Numbered from the stretch's first letter, positions 19,244 to 30,747 are shown. The stretch: DNA of 64,000 nucleotides from ZC4RG30 sp963812195 (GCA_963812195.1 CAWEUI010000001.1:372001-436000); one strand, 5' to 3'. The notes: generated by a model not told the origin, from the letters alone. Numbers and translations: made by a program.

Positions 19244-20566
19244 GGCCCCTGACACGCTCCTGCCGCCGGAATCGGACCAGCGCTTCGATATCGGCTCGAC
19301 CGCAGACTCGCTGGACCGCATGCGCGACCTCTACGCCCGGCACGGCGACGCCTATCGCGTCTATGCGCCGGGCCGCAAGTCACACACCTGGGTGTTCAAC
19401 CACCCCGACGACGTGCGTCGCATCCTGATCGCCAATTACCGCAACTACACCAAGGGCGTCGGCTTCGACCGCATCAAGATCCTGCTCGGCAACGGCATCA
19501 TAGTGAGCGAGGGCGAGTTCTGGAAGCGCCAGCGGCGCATGATGCAGCCCACCTTCCATCGCCGCATTCTCGCGCAGTTCGACCGGGTCATCGCCCGCGC
19601 CAACGACCGGCTGCTCGACCAATGGCAGCGCAAGTGCGAGGCCGGTGAGCCGGTCAACGTCACCGACGACATGAGCATCATGACGCTGGAGATCGTGCTG
19701 CGCGTGATCTTCGGCGATGACCTGGACGCCATGGCCGCCGAGACCGGCGAGAACCCGTTCTCGCTGTTCACCGAGGAGCCGGCCCGCGACCTGGCCTTCG
19801 CCTACCGCTTCCGCAAGCTCGCAGCGCTGATCGGCAAGTTCGTGGCCCGTCGCCGCGCGGCCGGTGGCGCCCCGGCCGGCGATGCGCCCGACTACGTCTC
19901 GCTGCTGCTCGGCGCGCGCGACAAGCAAGGCGGCGCCGGCATGACGGACAAGGAGATCGTGGACGAGATCACCACGCTGGTGGTGGCTGGCCACGAGACC
20001 ACGGCGAGCGCGCTGAACTGGACCTGGTACCTGCTGGGCGAACATCCGGATGTGGAGGCAAAACTGCATGCGGAAATCGATGCCGGTGAGGAGCTGGCAA
20101 CGCCCTCCCTGCAGGCAATGGAAGCACTGCCCTACTCGAACATGGTGGTACGCGAGGCGATGCGACTGTACCCGCCGGTGTGGGTGATCTCGCGGCGTAC
20201 CATCGAGGCGGACACGCTCGGCGGCTTCACTGTACCGCCGGACACCGACGTGTTCTTCAGCCCCTACTTCGTGCACCGTCACCCGGACTTCTGGAGCGAG
20301 CCGGAGAAGTTCATTCCCGAGCGCTTCGCCCGCAGCGAGGGCGAGGACTCGAGGCCGAAACTCACCTACCTGCCCTTCTCCGCCGGCGCTCATCACTGCA
20401 TCGGCGAGACGCTGGCCATCTACGAGATGCTGGTCCACTTCAATCGCTTTGCCCGGCGCTTCACCCTGCGTCGCATCGACGACGCCCCGGTCGAGTTCGA
20501 GGCACTGATCAATCTGCGCGCCACGCGCCCGTTCATCATGCGGCTGACGCCGCGCCGGAGCGCTCC

Positions 20567-20570
<4 letters not shown>
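19242..20570 (+). CDS. Cytochrome P450
   Basis: This 442-residue soluble P450 has the I-helix oxygen-activation motif AGHETTASALNW, the K-helix ExxR in VVREAMRLYPP, FFSPYFVHRHPDFW and the heme-binding loop FSAGAHHCIGETLA with the proximal Cys at residue 386. Class I bacterial P450s hydroxylate fatty acids, terpenes or xenobiotics. No ferredoxin or reductase gene is nearby. Its stop overlaps the ATG of an acyl-AMP ligase gene (ATGA), so the pair is translationally coupled and the P450 may act on an acyl chain bound to the ligase's carrier domain (inference). Confidence 0.92.
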
Positions 20571-22529
<1,959 letters not shown>

Positions 22530-22533
<4 letters not shown>

Positions 22534-23412
22534 CCGGGCCTCGGCTGTTTCCACCTGCGATGCCCCCACGTCCACTCGGACGGGGACGCGCGGATATCCC
22601 GTTCCACCAGCCGCACATAGCGCGCGGTGAACTCACCGGGTGCGAGCTGCTCGCCATCGGCTGCCAGTGGTTGAAACTGCGCGGCGTAGTGGCCGCGCCG
22701 CACGCGCCGCATCGACACGTACATGGCGCCGTAACGGGTGGCGCGCACGATCTGTTCCGGTCCGGCGTAGAACGCCGTGTCGCGGCCCAGGAAGGTGAGC
22801 CAGTGCTGGTGCTCGCTGGTGCGCGGACACTGGTCCGCCAGCATCACGATGGCGCGCACCTGCGCCCGCCGCCGCAGCATGTCGCCCAGCAGCTCCTTGG
22901 CCGGCACCAGATGCACGCCCCAGCGCCGGCGGTGTGACTGCAGAACCCGGTCCGAGGCCGGCCGACTTCAACGGCTTGTAGGCCGCGTCCAGTGGATACC
23001 CGAGCACCTGCGCTGCGGCGAACATCACCCAGTCCCAGTTCGACTGATGCGCACCGAGCACCAGCACCGGGCGGCCGGCGGCGAGCATGTCGCGCAGCAG
23101 ATCCAGATTGCGCAGTTGCACCCGCGAGGCGAGCGCCTGCGGCGACATGCGGCTGGCGGCAATGAACTCGGCGACCACCATGCCGAAGTGCCGATAGTTG
23201 GCCACCGCGATGCGACGTCGCTGCCGCGCATCCAGTTCCGGGAAACACGCGGCCAGGTTCCGCGTGACCTCACGCCAGCGCAGCCGGACAACGGCCCGCG
23301 CCAACCATGCCAGCGCACCGCATTTCAGATACAGCACCGGCAGCGGCAGCAACCCGAGCAGCCGCAGCCACAATGGCAGTCTGGCGTCCTGGGCGGCTGG
23401 GAGGGCATTCAT
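22530..23412 (-). CDS. LpxL/HtrB-family lipid acyltransferase, frameshifted
   Basis: The corrected protein is about 293 residues: a hydrophobic N-terminus, VTRNLAACFPELDARQRRRI, the catalytic HxxxxD in GAHQSNWDWVMF, then VHLVPAKELLGDMLRRR, MLADQCPRTSEHQHW-LTFLGRDTAFY and the C-terminal WTWGHRRWK typical of late acyltransferases of lipid A and related enzymes. Reading changes frame at about 22950-22957. Dropping one G restores LKSAGLDRVLQSHRRRWGVHLVPAK. In context with a fatty-acyl-AMP ligase, P450 and DUF374 protein, it may move a special acyl chain rather than act in standard lipid A synthesis (inference). Its stop overlaps that of the convergent ligase gene by two bases. Confidence 0.83.
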
Positions 23413-23489
23413 CGGGCGCTGAGTTTAGATGCTAAGCTTTCGCCCCTTCCAGCCGGACATCCAACCATTACATGGGGGTCTTTGCACAG

Positions 23490-24945
23490 ATGAACGAAGT
23501 CAAACTGCTGATCGGTGGCGCCGACGTCGATGCGAAGAGCGCCAGGACCTTCGAACGCAAGAGCCCCATTACCGGCGAGGTCGTGGTGCGCGCCGCGGCG
23601 GCCGGTGCCGAGGACGCGCGCGCCGCCGTCGATGCCGCAGCGGCGGCGTTTCCGGCCTGGGCCGCGTTGGGCCCGAATGCGCGCCGCAAGTTCCTGCTGG
23701 ACGCCGCCGCGAAATTGCGCGCCAGCGGTCCCGAGTTCTCGCGCCTGGGAGTCGAGGAGACCGGCGCCATCCCCGGCTGGGGCCATTTCAACACCGCCTT
23801 CGCCGCCACTCTGCTCGAAGAAGCCGCTGCGCTGACCACGCAGGTGATCGGCGAGACCGTGCCGTCCGACCAGCCGGGCACCCTGGCGCTGGCACTGCGC
23901 CAGCCAGCCGGTGTGGTGGTGGGCATGGCGCCGTGGAACGCGCCGGTGATCCTGGGCGTGCGTGCCATCGCGGTACCGCTTGCCGTCGGCAATACCGTGG
24001 TGCTGAAGGCTTCCGAGCTCTCGCCCGCCACGCACCGCCTCATCGTCGACGCGTTCGTGGCAGCGGGGCTGCCGGCCGGCGTGGTCAACTTCATCAGCCA
24101 CGCAGCGGCCGACGCCCCGGCAGTGGTCGAGGCGCTGATCTCGCATCCGGCCACGAAGCGCGTGAACTTCACCGGCTCCTCGCGCGTGGGTCGCATCATT
24201 GGCGAACTGTCCGGCAAGTACCTGAAACCCTGCCTGCTGGAGCTGGGCGGCAAGGCGCCACTGGTGATCCTGGACGACGCCGAGCTGGACGAGGCCGTGG
24301 CCGCGGCCGCCTTCGGCGCGTTCATGCACCAGGGCCAGATCTGCATGTCCACCGAACGCATCATCGTTGTGGACAAGATCTACGACGCCTTCATGAAGAA
24401 GTTCATCGCCAAGGTGAAGAGCCTGCCGGTGGGCGATCCGACCAAGGGCAATTTCCCGATTGGCGCCTGCGTGGATACGAAGACGGTCGATCACGTGCAG
24501 GAACTGATCAAGGATGCCACCGGCAAGGGTGCCAAGGTCGCCACCGGCGGCAAGGGCAGCGGCGGCGCGTTCTTCGAGCCCACGGTGGTCGAAGGCGTGA
24601 AGAAGGGCATGCGCATCTACGGCGAGGAATCCTTCGGTCCAATCGTCGGCGGTGATCCGCGCGAAGGACATGGACGATGCCGTTCGCCTCGCCAACGATT
24701 GCGAGTACGGGTTGTCGGCGGCGGTGTTCAGCCAGGACATCAACACCGCGCTGGCGGTCGCCCGGCGCATCGACTCCGGCATCTGTCACATCAACAGCCC
24801 GACCGTGCAGGACGAGGCGCAGATGCCCTTCGGCGGCACCAAGGCCAGCGGCCTCGGCCGCTTCGGCGGCGCGGCCGGCATCGCCGAGTTCACCGACCTG
24901 CGCTGGATCAGCATCGCGACCGAGCACCGGCACTATCCCATCTGA
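23490..24945 (+). CDS. NAD(P)-dependent aldehyde dehydrogenase, frameshifted
   Basis: The product has the ALDH fold with APWNAPVILGVRAIA (oxyanion Asn), NFTGSSRVGRII, LLELGGKAPLVI (general-base Glu), MHQGQICMSTERI (catalytic Cys, about residue 285), EESFGPIV and, in the next frame, FGGTKASGLGRFGG. One extra base at the GGCGG near 24648-24652 splits it. Without it, PIVGVIRAKDMDDAVRLAND reads through. The proposed start is the second ATG, which has GGGGG upstream; an ATG at 23472 in the same frame is an alternative. It resembles salicylaldehyde/vanillin dehydrogenases, but the substrate is unknown. It could oxidise an aldehyde made in the neighbouring P450/acyl-ligase pathway. Confidence 0.85.
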
Positions 24946-25049
24946 TAGTCAAAAGAGGGCGGCGCGCTTCAGGCAGGGTTCAGCAGGCGGATTGCTAGAA
25001 TCCGCCGCCTGAATCGGGCCATCGGGCCCCTGTCTGGAGCGAACCGCCC

Positions 25050-25436
25050 ATGTCCGTGACCCGCCCCGCCCTGCTGGCTCTGGCCGTACTGCTCGCCGCT
25101 CCCGCCGCGTTTGCCGACAAGGCAGACGTCAAGGAAGGCGAGAAGCTGTTCACCTCCAAGGCCTGCGCCGCCTGCCACGCCGTCAGCAAGGCCACCGAGA
25201 CGGGCAAGATCGGCCCCAGCCTGGTGGGCGTGGTGGGTCGCAAGGCGGGCACCACCAAGGCGCTGATGCCGACCTCCGCCGCGCTGGCCAGGTCGGGCAT
25301 CGTCTGGAATGCCAGAACGCTGGATGAATTCCTGGCCAATCCGACGGCCAGGGTGCCCGGCACCGCCATGGCGATTTCGATGCCGGACGCGCAGGAGCGC
25401 GCCGACGTCATCGCCTATCTGGCCACGCTCAAGTAG
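25050..25436 (+). CDS. Periplasmic class I cytochrome c
   Basis: This 128-residue protein has a signal peptide ending near AAFADKA and one heme-binding site CAACH, then GPSLVGVVGRKAG and the distal methionine in PGTAMAISMPDAQERADVIAYL. It is a small soluble electron carrier of the cytochrome c class I type. A -10-like TAGAAT at 24996-25001 lies in the 104-base gap after the aldehyde dehydrogenase, so it may have its own promoter, although no good -35 is seen. It converges on a large diheme lipoprotein gene 18 bases away and could be its electron acceptor. Confidence 0.88.
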   Translation: MSVTRPALLALAVLLAAPAAFADKADVKEGEKLFTSKACAACHAVSKATETGKIGPSLVGVVGRKAGTTKALMPTSAALARSGIVWNARTLDEFLANPTARVPGTAMAISMPDAQERADVIAYLATLK

Positions 25437-25454
25437 CAGGCCCTGCGCAAGCTG

Positions 25455-27692
25455 CTAGTTGCAGCCCGGCAGCGCATCGATCCAGTCACTGAGCAACTGC
25501 ATGCCGGCCGTGTCGACCAGGCGCGGCTGAAACGGCGGCATTGAATCCGCATCGGTGCGCGAGGCCCGCTGCACCACCAGCGAACGGTCCACGGGATTCG
25601 CGCCGCTCATCATCGTGGCGATGCGTCGGGCGTTGGCGATGCCCAGATCGCGCACCGGTGTCGCGTCGCAGGCATTGGTGGCCGACAGCGCAGTGGTGTA
25701 GCGCAGGTCCATGTCCACGCTGGTCGGCCCGCCGGGCCGGTGGCACTGCGAGCAGTTGGTGTCCAGATAGGCGCGGGCGCGTTCCTCCAGCGTACCGGCC
25801 ATGCCGTACGGATCAGGCATCGCGGGCAGCATGTCCGGTGTCTGCGTCAGTGCCGGCGAAAGCACGCCGATCGCGTTGAGCGTGGCAAGCTGGTTGGCCG
25901 TGCGCCCCGTCGCCGCGTATTGCAGCTCGCCGTTGAGCTGCGCGACCGACAGGCCCAGCGAACGCCCCGCCGCGCTGGTATGGCACAGCAGGCACTGCGA
26001 TTCACTGGGGAACAGGTACGACTGGCCATCGATGTCGGCGCTCTTGCCGCCGATCACGCGCGTGGCGTCCGTACCGGCGGCATTCCACTCGTAGGTGTAA
26101 CCGGCCCACTGACCGTTGTCGTGGTGCATCAGCAGGCGCGTTTCCACCAGCCGCGAGCCGAGCCGGAAATTCTTCACCAGCACCGTGCCATTGGGAAACT
26201 GGAAATCCCCATCCGCGCCCACGGCGATCTTCGCCCCGTCGGGCAATGCCATGTAGCGCGTCTTCACAGCTCCGTCCGACCAGAACGGCGCATTGGGCGC
26301 GTAGGGAATCAGGCCTGCGGCAGGCTGCGTCGGATCGGTGCCATTGACGCACCCCGTCTGGGAGAGCTGCGTGGGGATGACCCGATTGTTCGCGCTGCCG
26401 GCCACGATCTGCAGCAGCGTGCCGCCCAGATTCACCGCGTACAGCTCACCGTCGTTGCCTTGCCCGAATGCCGAGATGTTCAAGCCGGTGTCCAGACCGC
26501 TGGTCACCTGCAGGGTGGGCGAGGTATCGCGCGCAATCTGCCAGATGGTGCCGGAACCGTAGTCACCGAACAGGTAGTGGCCGGCCAGTGCCGGGATTTC
26601 GTTGCCGCGATACACATAGCCGCCGGTGATCGCAATGTTGCCGCTGGTGTGGCCGTACTCGGCGATGGGCGCAATCGCAGACCCGGCGTTGGGCCCGCAA
26701 TTGGCGTCATAGCTGTGACTGCCCTCGTAGCAGCGCCAGCCGTAGTTGCCGCCGGCCTCGACCCGATCCACCTCTTCCCAGCTGCCCTGACCGACGTCAC
26801 CCACCCACAGATCGCCGGTGTCCCTGTCGAAACTCCAGCGCCATGGATTGCGGAAGCCGTAGGCGTAGATTTCCGGGCAATTCTGCGTGAACGCACCGGT
26901 GTCGTTGTTGCACACGGCGTTGGGCGTGGTGCCGCTGGCAAACTTGAACGGATTGCCATCGGGGATGGCATAGGGCGTGGCGCCGGTGGTGCCGTCCACG
27001 TCGATGCGCAGCATCTTGCCCAGCAGTGTGGACAGGCGCTGGCCGTTGCCGATCGAACCATGCTGGTCCCCACCGCCGCCGCCGTCGCCGAAGCCGATGT
27101 ACAGATAGCCGTCGGGTCCGAAGGCGATGTTGCCGCCGTTGTGATTGGACTCCGGCTGGTTGATCTGCAGGATCACCCGCGCCGTCGCGACATCAGCGGT
27201 TTGCCCGCCGTCGGTGCTCTGGTACTCGACGATCCGCGACACGGCCTGGCCAGCGTTGTCGGCGGTGTAGGAGAAATACACGCGCGGATCGGTGGGCCAG
27301 TCGGGATGGAAAGCCATGCCGAGCAGACCCCGCTCACCGCCACTGGCCACGGTCGAGGCCAGGTCGATGAACACGCGCTTCGTGGCGACCGTCGGCTGAT
27401 TGTCGAAGTCGTAGACGACGCCGCCCTGCTGCACCACATACCAGCGCGCGCTGCTGGCCGGCTCCTGGAGCATCAGGATGGGCGAGGAGAAGGGACTGAC
27501 ACCGGCAAACACCGTCTGCGTGGCCAGCGCGATGCTGGGCTCTTCGCCCGCCAGGCAGGTGCTGTTGGATGGCCGGGTGTCGAGGCCGGAAACGCCCTGC
27601 CCAGGTGGACCCGGCGCAAGACCGGCATCACCCGAGCCACCGCCGCAGCCTGCCAGCCCCATGAGCACCGTAATGGCAACTCCCTTGCGCAT
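25455..27692 (-). CDS. Lipoprotein fusing a sorbosone/glucose-dehydrogenase-type beta-propeller to a diheme cytochrome c domain
   Basis: This 745-residue protein starts with a lipoprotein signal (VLMGLAGCGGG). Residues about 50-440 match the PQQ-dependent sugar (GDH/sorbosone) dehydrogenase fold: GERGLLGMAFHPDW, NHNGGNIAFGPDGYLYIGFGDGG, EIYAYGFRNPWRWSFD, WVGDVGQGSWEEVDRV. The remainder, from about 455, has two heme motifs, CLLCH and CSQCH, plus FWSDGAVKTRYMALPDG and TRLLMHHDNGQW, a region shared with the lipoprotein encoded at 52979-54343. The diheme part resembles the SO2930-type family. The fusion suggests an outer-membrane or periplasm-facing oxidase with its own electron exit. Substrate and cofactor (PQQ or not) are unproven. 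Confidence 0.82.
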   Translation of the reverse strand: MRKGVAITVLMGLAGCGGGSGDAGLAPGPPGQGVSGLDTRPSNSTCLAGEEPSIALATQTVFAGVSPFSSPILMLQEPASSARWYVVQQGGVVYDFDNQPTVATKRVFIDLASTVASGGERGLLGMAFHPDWPTDPRVYFSYTADNAGQAVSRIVEYQSTDGGQTADVATARVILQINQPESNHNGGNIAFGPDGYLYIGFGDGGGGGDQHGSIGNGQRLSTLLGKMLRIDVDGTTGATPYAIPDGNPFKFASGTTPNAVCNNDTGAFTQNCPEIYAYGFRNPWRWSFDRDTGDLWVGDVGQGSWEEVDRVEAGGNYGWRCYEGSHSYDANCGPNAGSAIAPIAEYGHTSGNIAITGGYVYRGNEIPALAGHYLFGDYGSGTIWQIARDTSPTLQVTSGLDTGLNISAFGQGNDGELYAVNLGGTLLQIVAGSANNRVIPTQLSQTGCVNGTDPTQPAAGLIPYAPNAPFWSDGAVKTRYMALPDGAKIAVGADGDFQFPNGTVLVKNFRLGSRLVETRLLMHHDNGQWAGYTYEWNAAGTDATRVIGGKSADIDGQSYLFPSESQCLLCHTSAAGRSLGLSVAQLNGELQYAATGRTANQLATLNAIGVLSPALTQTPDMLPAMPDPYGMAGTLEERARAYLDTNCSQCHRPGGPTSVDMDLRYTTALSATNACDATPVRDLGIANARRIATMMSGANPVDRSLVVQRASRTDADSMPPFQPRLVDTAGMQLLSDWIDALPGCN

Positions 27693-27794
27693 AGGTGGCA
27701 AGCAGAACACAGCACGGGCGCCCGTGCCAACTGTCGAACCCCGGCGACACGCAAGGATCCGCCCTTGGTGCACTTCGGCCCTGCAGGGGCGCCC

Positions 27795-28322
27795 CTACTT
27801 GCCGCTGTCCTCCACCTGCATGTGCTCCATCATCTGCTGCAGCATCATCTGCATCATGTCCATCCGATTCTGCATCCACTGCTGCTGCTGGGCCGGGTCC
27901 ATCATGCGACCCTGACCGTGTGGCCCACCCATCATGCCGCCCTGTGGCCCGCCACGCATGCCACCATGCAATCCGCCCATTGCACCCGCTCCACCATTGC
28001 CGGCGCCGCCCATCATGCCGCCACCGCGCCCCATCATCCCATGCATCATGCTGCCGCCCATGCCCTGCATGGCCTGCATCTGCGCAAACATGCTCTGCAT
28101 GTGCTGCTGCAACAGCTTCTGACGTTCCTTGGGGTCTTTGGTCTGCTGGATGGCCGCCATCTGCGCCTGCATGGCCTGCATGCGCGCCTGCATCTGCTGC
28201 CAGTACTGCTGCTGTTGCGGCCCGGACTGCGCGGGTGCCGCAGGCTCGGCGGCGTAGCCCGGCGTGGCGGCGACCAGCAGCACGCCCAGACCTGCGATGA
28301 GCGAAGCACGAATATTCTTCAC
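27795..28322 (-). CDS. Secreted Met/Gln/Gly-rich low-complexity protein
   Basis: The 175-residue product starts at a GTG preceded by CAGGAGG and has a signal peptide ending near GYAAEP. The mature part has a Gln/Met-rich helical stretch (about 35-90) with repeating MQAQM and MQSMFAQMQ units. Then comes a Gly/Met/His-rich stretch (about 90-145) with repeated GGMMGG and MMHGMMGRGGG units, and finally a Met-rich tail (QNRMDMMQMMLQQMMEHMQ). Runs of methionine with histidine can bind copper(I) or silver, but this is inference. No known domain is recognised. It stands alone between the sugar dehydrogenase fusion and a periplasmic protein gene. Confidence 0.65.
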   Translation of the reverse strand: MKNIRASLIAGLGVLLVAATPGYAAEPAAPAQSGPQQQQYWQQMQARMQAMQAQMAAIQQTKDPKERQKLLQQHMQSMFAQMQAMQGMGGSMMHGMMGRGGGMMGGAGNGGAGAMGGLHGGMRGGPQGGMMGGPHGQGRMMDPAQQQQWMQNRMDMMQMMLQQMMEHMQVEDSGK

Positions 28323-28460
28323 GGGACCTCCTGCGTAGTGGACCACCAATTCGGCGGGCCAACGACGGCACCACCTCATGTGTGCCGATACTGGTAAGCA
28401 CCGGCATCCGAGTCACTAGGTAATTCCCGCACGGGAAGGCAAACCCGCGCCACCGGCTAG

Positions 28461-29426
28461 TCAGCCTCCCGGCAGCGGTTCCTTCCAGCCCGATGGTGGG
28501 TCCGGACTCTTCCCGGCAGCAACGATGACCGCACGCATCACCTCCTGCTCGGTACGACGGGTACGCAGCAGCTCCAGATAGTGGCGCGCCCCTGCCTCGG
28601 TGCTGAAGTCCGTGGATGCAACATCCTCTTGCGTGAGCAGACGATATTTCTGTACCCGCCGGGCAGCCATGACGTCGTTGTACGCGGCGCTGCCCCGGGG
28701 CAGCAGCCGGCCCTCCAGCTCAAGCCCCATCATCTGCGTGATGCAGGTATCGCCGGCGCGCAGCGATGCCGCAATGCCCCGGCAGACATCGTGGCGATCG
28801 ACCCGCTCTGATTCGGGTGGCCTGCACGATTTGCCGATGCTCTGGAAGGCCGGGATTGCCAGACCGGCCTCAATCCCGATGACCGAGACCAGCGCTTCGG
28901 GCAATGGCATGGCGCCGCTGTTTGCCACCGCCGGCGTCAGGTGCGAAATGATCGCAGTCCAGTAGATGTCGAAGCGCTTCGAGTTGCCGATCTGGTCCAG
29001 ATAATGCGTCGTGGCCTGCAGGTCGCCAGCCTTGATGGCCCGGTCGAGCAGTGCCCCCCACGCCGCCCCGTTATACGGATCCAGGCGATGCAAGGTCGCG
29101 GCCAGGGGTGCCGGGTCGCACGAATCGAGCTGCACACACGCGCTGATCTGCAGCCATACCAGATCGGCCCGATCCGGCGCGAGCCGCACCGCACGCGTGA
29201 GCAGTGCATAGCGGTGCGTGCCGTCGTGCTTCAACATGTAGGAGAATTCAGCGGCCGCCGCCAGCGAGTCCGCATCGCCGGCTGCCAGCAATGCCTGCAC
29301 GGCCTGCTGCTGGACTTCACGGAAGCTCGTCTGCTGGCGATCTGCGTCCGTGGCATGTGCCGCGCTCATCGCGCCCAGCAGCACGGCAATCAACACACCA
29401 CGAGATCTTTGGACTTGCCTGCGCAT
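28461..29426 (-). CDS. Periplasmic protein of unknown function with TPR-like helical repeats
   Basis: This 321-residue protein has a signal peptide (GVLIAVLLGAMSAAHA) after GAGGAGG and an ATG at 29426. The mature protein is helical, with segments such as DADSLAAAAEFSYMLKHDG, YALLTRAVRLAPDRADLVWLQ and DPYNGAAWGALLDRAIKAGD, spaced like tetratricopeptide or Sel1-type repeats. Four cysteines near ACVQLDSCDP and SCRPPESERVDRHDVCRG could form disulfides in the periplasm. I do not recognise a specific family. It is followed by the Met-rich protein gene on the same strand across 138 bases, and preceded by tRNA-Thr. Confidence 0.6.
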   Translation of the reverse strand: MRRQVQRSRGVLIAVLLGAMSAAHATDADRQQTSFREVQQQAVQALLAAGDADSLAAAAEFSYMLKHDGTHRYALLTRAVRLAPDRADLVWLQISACVQLDSCDPAPLAATLHRLDPYNGAAWGALLDRAIKAGDLQATTHYLDQIGNSKRFDIYWTAIISHLTPAVANSGAMPLPEALVSVIGIEAGLAIPAFQSIGKSCRPPESERVDRHDVCRGIAASLRAGDTCITQMMGLELEGRLLPRGSAAYNDVMAARRVQKYRLLTQEDVASTDFSTEAGARHYLELLRTRRTEQEVMRAVIVAAGKSPDPPSGWKEPLPGG

Positions 29427-29612
29427 GGGTTCCCTCCTCGCTGCGAGCAAATGCGTGGGCGAACAGCATCGCGCTGAGCGCGTGCGTGCGCAACACAGGA
29501 CTCGGTGAAGTGGATCTCAAGCCGACGCGCGAGGGGCACAACGCGGTACAGCTCGTGCACTGCAGCTGTCCCTGCGAGCGGGCACGCGCGGCAAGGACTC
29601 AGGGAGGGATGG

Positions 29613-29685
29613 TGCCGGAGATAGGAATCGAACCTACGACCCCATCATTACGAATGACGTGCTCTACCAACTGAGCTACTCCGGC
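29613..29685 (-). tRNA. tRNA-Thr (anticodon CGT)
   Basis: The minus strand folds as a standard tRNA: acceptor GCCGGAG/CTCCGGC with discriminator A, D-arm AGCTCAGTTGGTAGAGC, anticodon stem-loop GTCA-TTCGTAA-TGAT with anticodon CGT reading ACG, and T-arm GTAGGTTCGATTCCTAT. No CCA is encoded. No integrase or attachment duplication is seen near its 3' end. Confidence 0.95.
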
Positions 29686-29802
29686 GGCCGGGCGCGCATT
29701 CTAGGGGAAGATACAGGCCTTGGGAAATTCCGCCTGAAATCGGCTCGATCCGGCCCCAAATGGGCCGCCCGAATGCGCGTGGGCGGCGGCACAGTGCGCC
29801 GC

Positions 29803-30315
29803 ATGGAAAGGCGCGGCTTCACACTGCTCGAATTGCTGGTGGCGATGTCCATTGGCGCCATCCTGCTGGCCCTGGCCGTGCCCGGTCTGGCCCGCCAGCG
29901 CGGCGTTGCCGCGGTGCGTACCGCATCCAGCAAGACGCTGGCGGCACTGCAGCTGGGCCGCCGCCTCGCCCTGGCGCGCGGCGCGGACATCACGGTTTGC
30001 CCCAGCCCGGATGGCACCGTCTGCGGCTTCGGCGGCAGGCAATGGCTGGTGTTTGCCAATGCGCCCGGCGGCACGGACAGGCGCCGGGAGGCAGCCGATG
30101 AAATCCTGCGCGAGTGGCAACTGCCGGCAGGCGTGTTCGTAACGGGCACGCGCGGCTATGCCGCGTTCCAGCCACGCCCCGGCGCCGCCGCGACCGTTAC
30201 ATTCCGGTTCTGTCACCCGGCCGCGCCGTCGGCAGGAATCGCCATCGTCATCAGCCAGACCGGCCGACCGCGCGTGGAGCGCCCGGTTGCCACGGCGCTC
30301 TGCACGAATCCATAA
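29803..30315 (+). CDS. fimT: Type IV minor pilin FimT/GspH family
   Basis: This 170-residue prepilin has the leader MERRG followed by the cleavage site and FTLLELLVAMSIGAILLALAVPG, with the conserved Glu5 of the mature protein. The C-terminal part fits the GspH/FimT pseudopilin domain (TASSKTLAALQLGRRLALARG, then a Cys pair). FimT primes pilus assembly and, in Xanthomonadales relatives, takes part in DNA uptake. It opens the plus-strand minor pilin operon that runs to 33403. The ATG at 29803 was picked because the leader peptide begins there. Confidence 0.9.
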   Translation: MERRGFTLLELLVAMSIGAILLALAVPGLARQRGVAAVRTASSKTLAALQLGRRLALARGADITVCPSPDGTVCGFGGRQWLVFANAPGGTDRRREAADEILREWQLPAGVFVTGTRGYAAFQPRPGAAATVTFRFCHPAAPSAGIAIVISQTGRPRVERPVATALCTNP

Positions 30316-30420
30316 GACCCGCCTACCCGCCGGGGGAATCGCCTCATGTACGGCAGAAATGCGCGGCCACGGCGCACATCGCCATCGCTAGATTGGGCAC
30401 ATCCACCAGGGAGAAGCGGC

Positions 30421-30747
30421 TTGCCTCAGCCACGCACCTCGACAGGCTTCGCATTGATCGACGCGCTCGTGGCGCTGCTGCTGTTTGCAGTGGTGTTGCT
30501 GGCGGCCATCGCCGCACTGCTGCAAAGCATGCACGCCACCCACGCGGCCGTGCTGGAAGGTCGGGCCGTGGATCTCGCGGCGGATCTGCTCGAGCAGCGG
30601 CGCGCCTTGCCGGCCGGTGCCAGTGTCGATCCGCTGCTGGCCACCTGGAATGCGCGCCTGCAGAGCCAGTTGCCGGCGCCGGCCAGAGCTACGGCAACGC
30701 AACTGGTGCAGCCATTGCTTGCGCCGGACTCCGGAGCCGCGCCATGA
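30421..30747 (+). CDS. pilV: Type IV pilus minor pilin PilV-like
   Basis: The 108-residue protein starts at a TTG with AGGGAGA upstream. Its prepilin leader ends in STG, followed by FALIDALVALLLFAVVLLAAIAALL. Position 5 of the mature protein is Asp rather than the usual Glu, and the protein is shorter than typical PilV. Location between fimT and pilW identifies it. Its stop TGA overlaps the pilW ATG. The unusual start codon means the exact N-terminus is uncertain. Confidence 0.75.
   Translation: MPQPRTSTGFALIDALVALLLFAVVLLAAIAALLQSMHATHAAVLEGRAVDLAADLLEQRRALPAGASVDPLLATWNARLQSQLPAPARATATQLVQPLLAPDSGAAP

Noticed and set aside
25740..28397. 885-codon plus-strand frame across the diheme fusion and Met-rich genes
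   Set aside because: It spans two real minus-strand genes and their gap, and its tail is a His/Leu/Pro repeat that is the antisense of the Met-rich gene.
29590..29800. tRNA-Thr as a possible integration site for an island
   Set aside because: No integrase and no repeated tRNA 3' end nearby; flanking genes are an ordinary pilin operon and a periplasmic protein.
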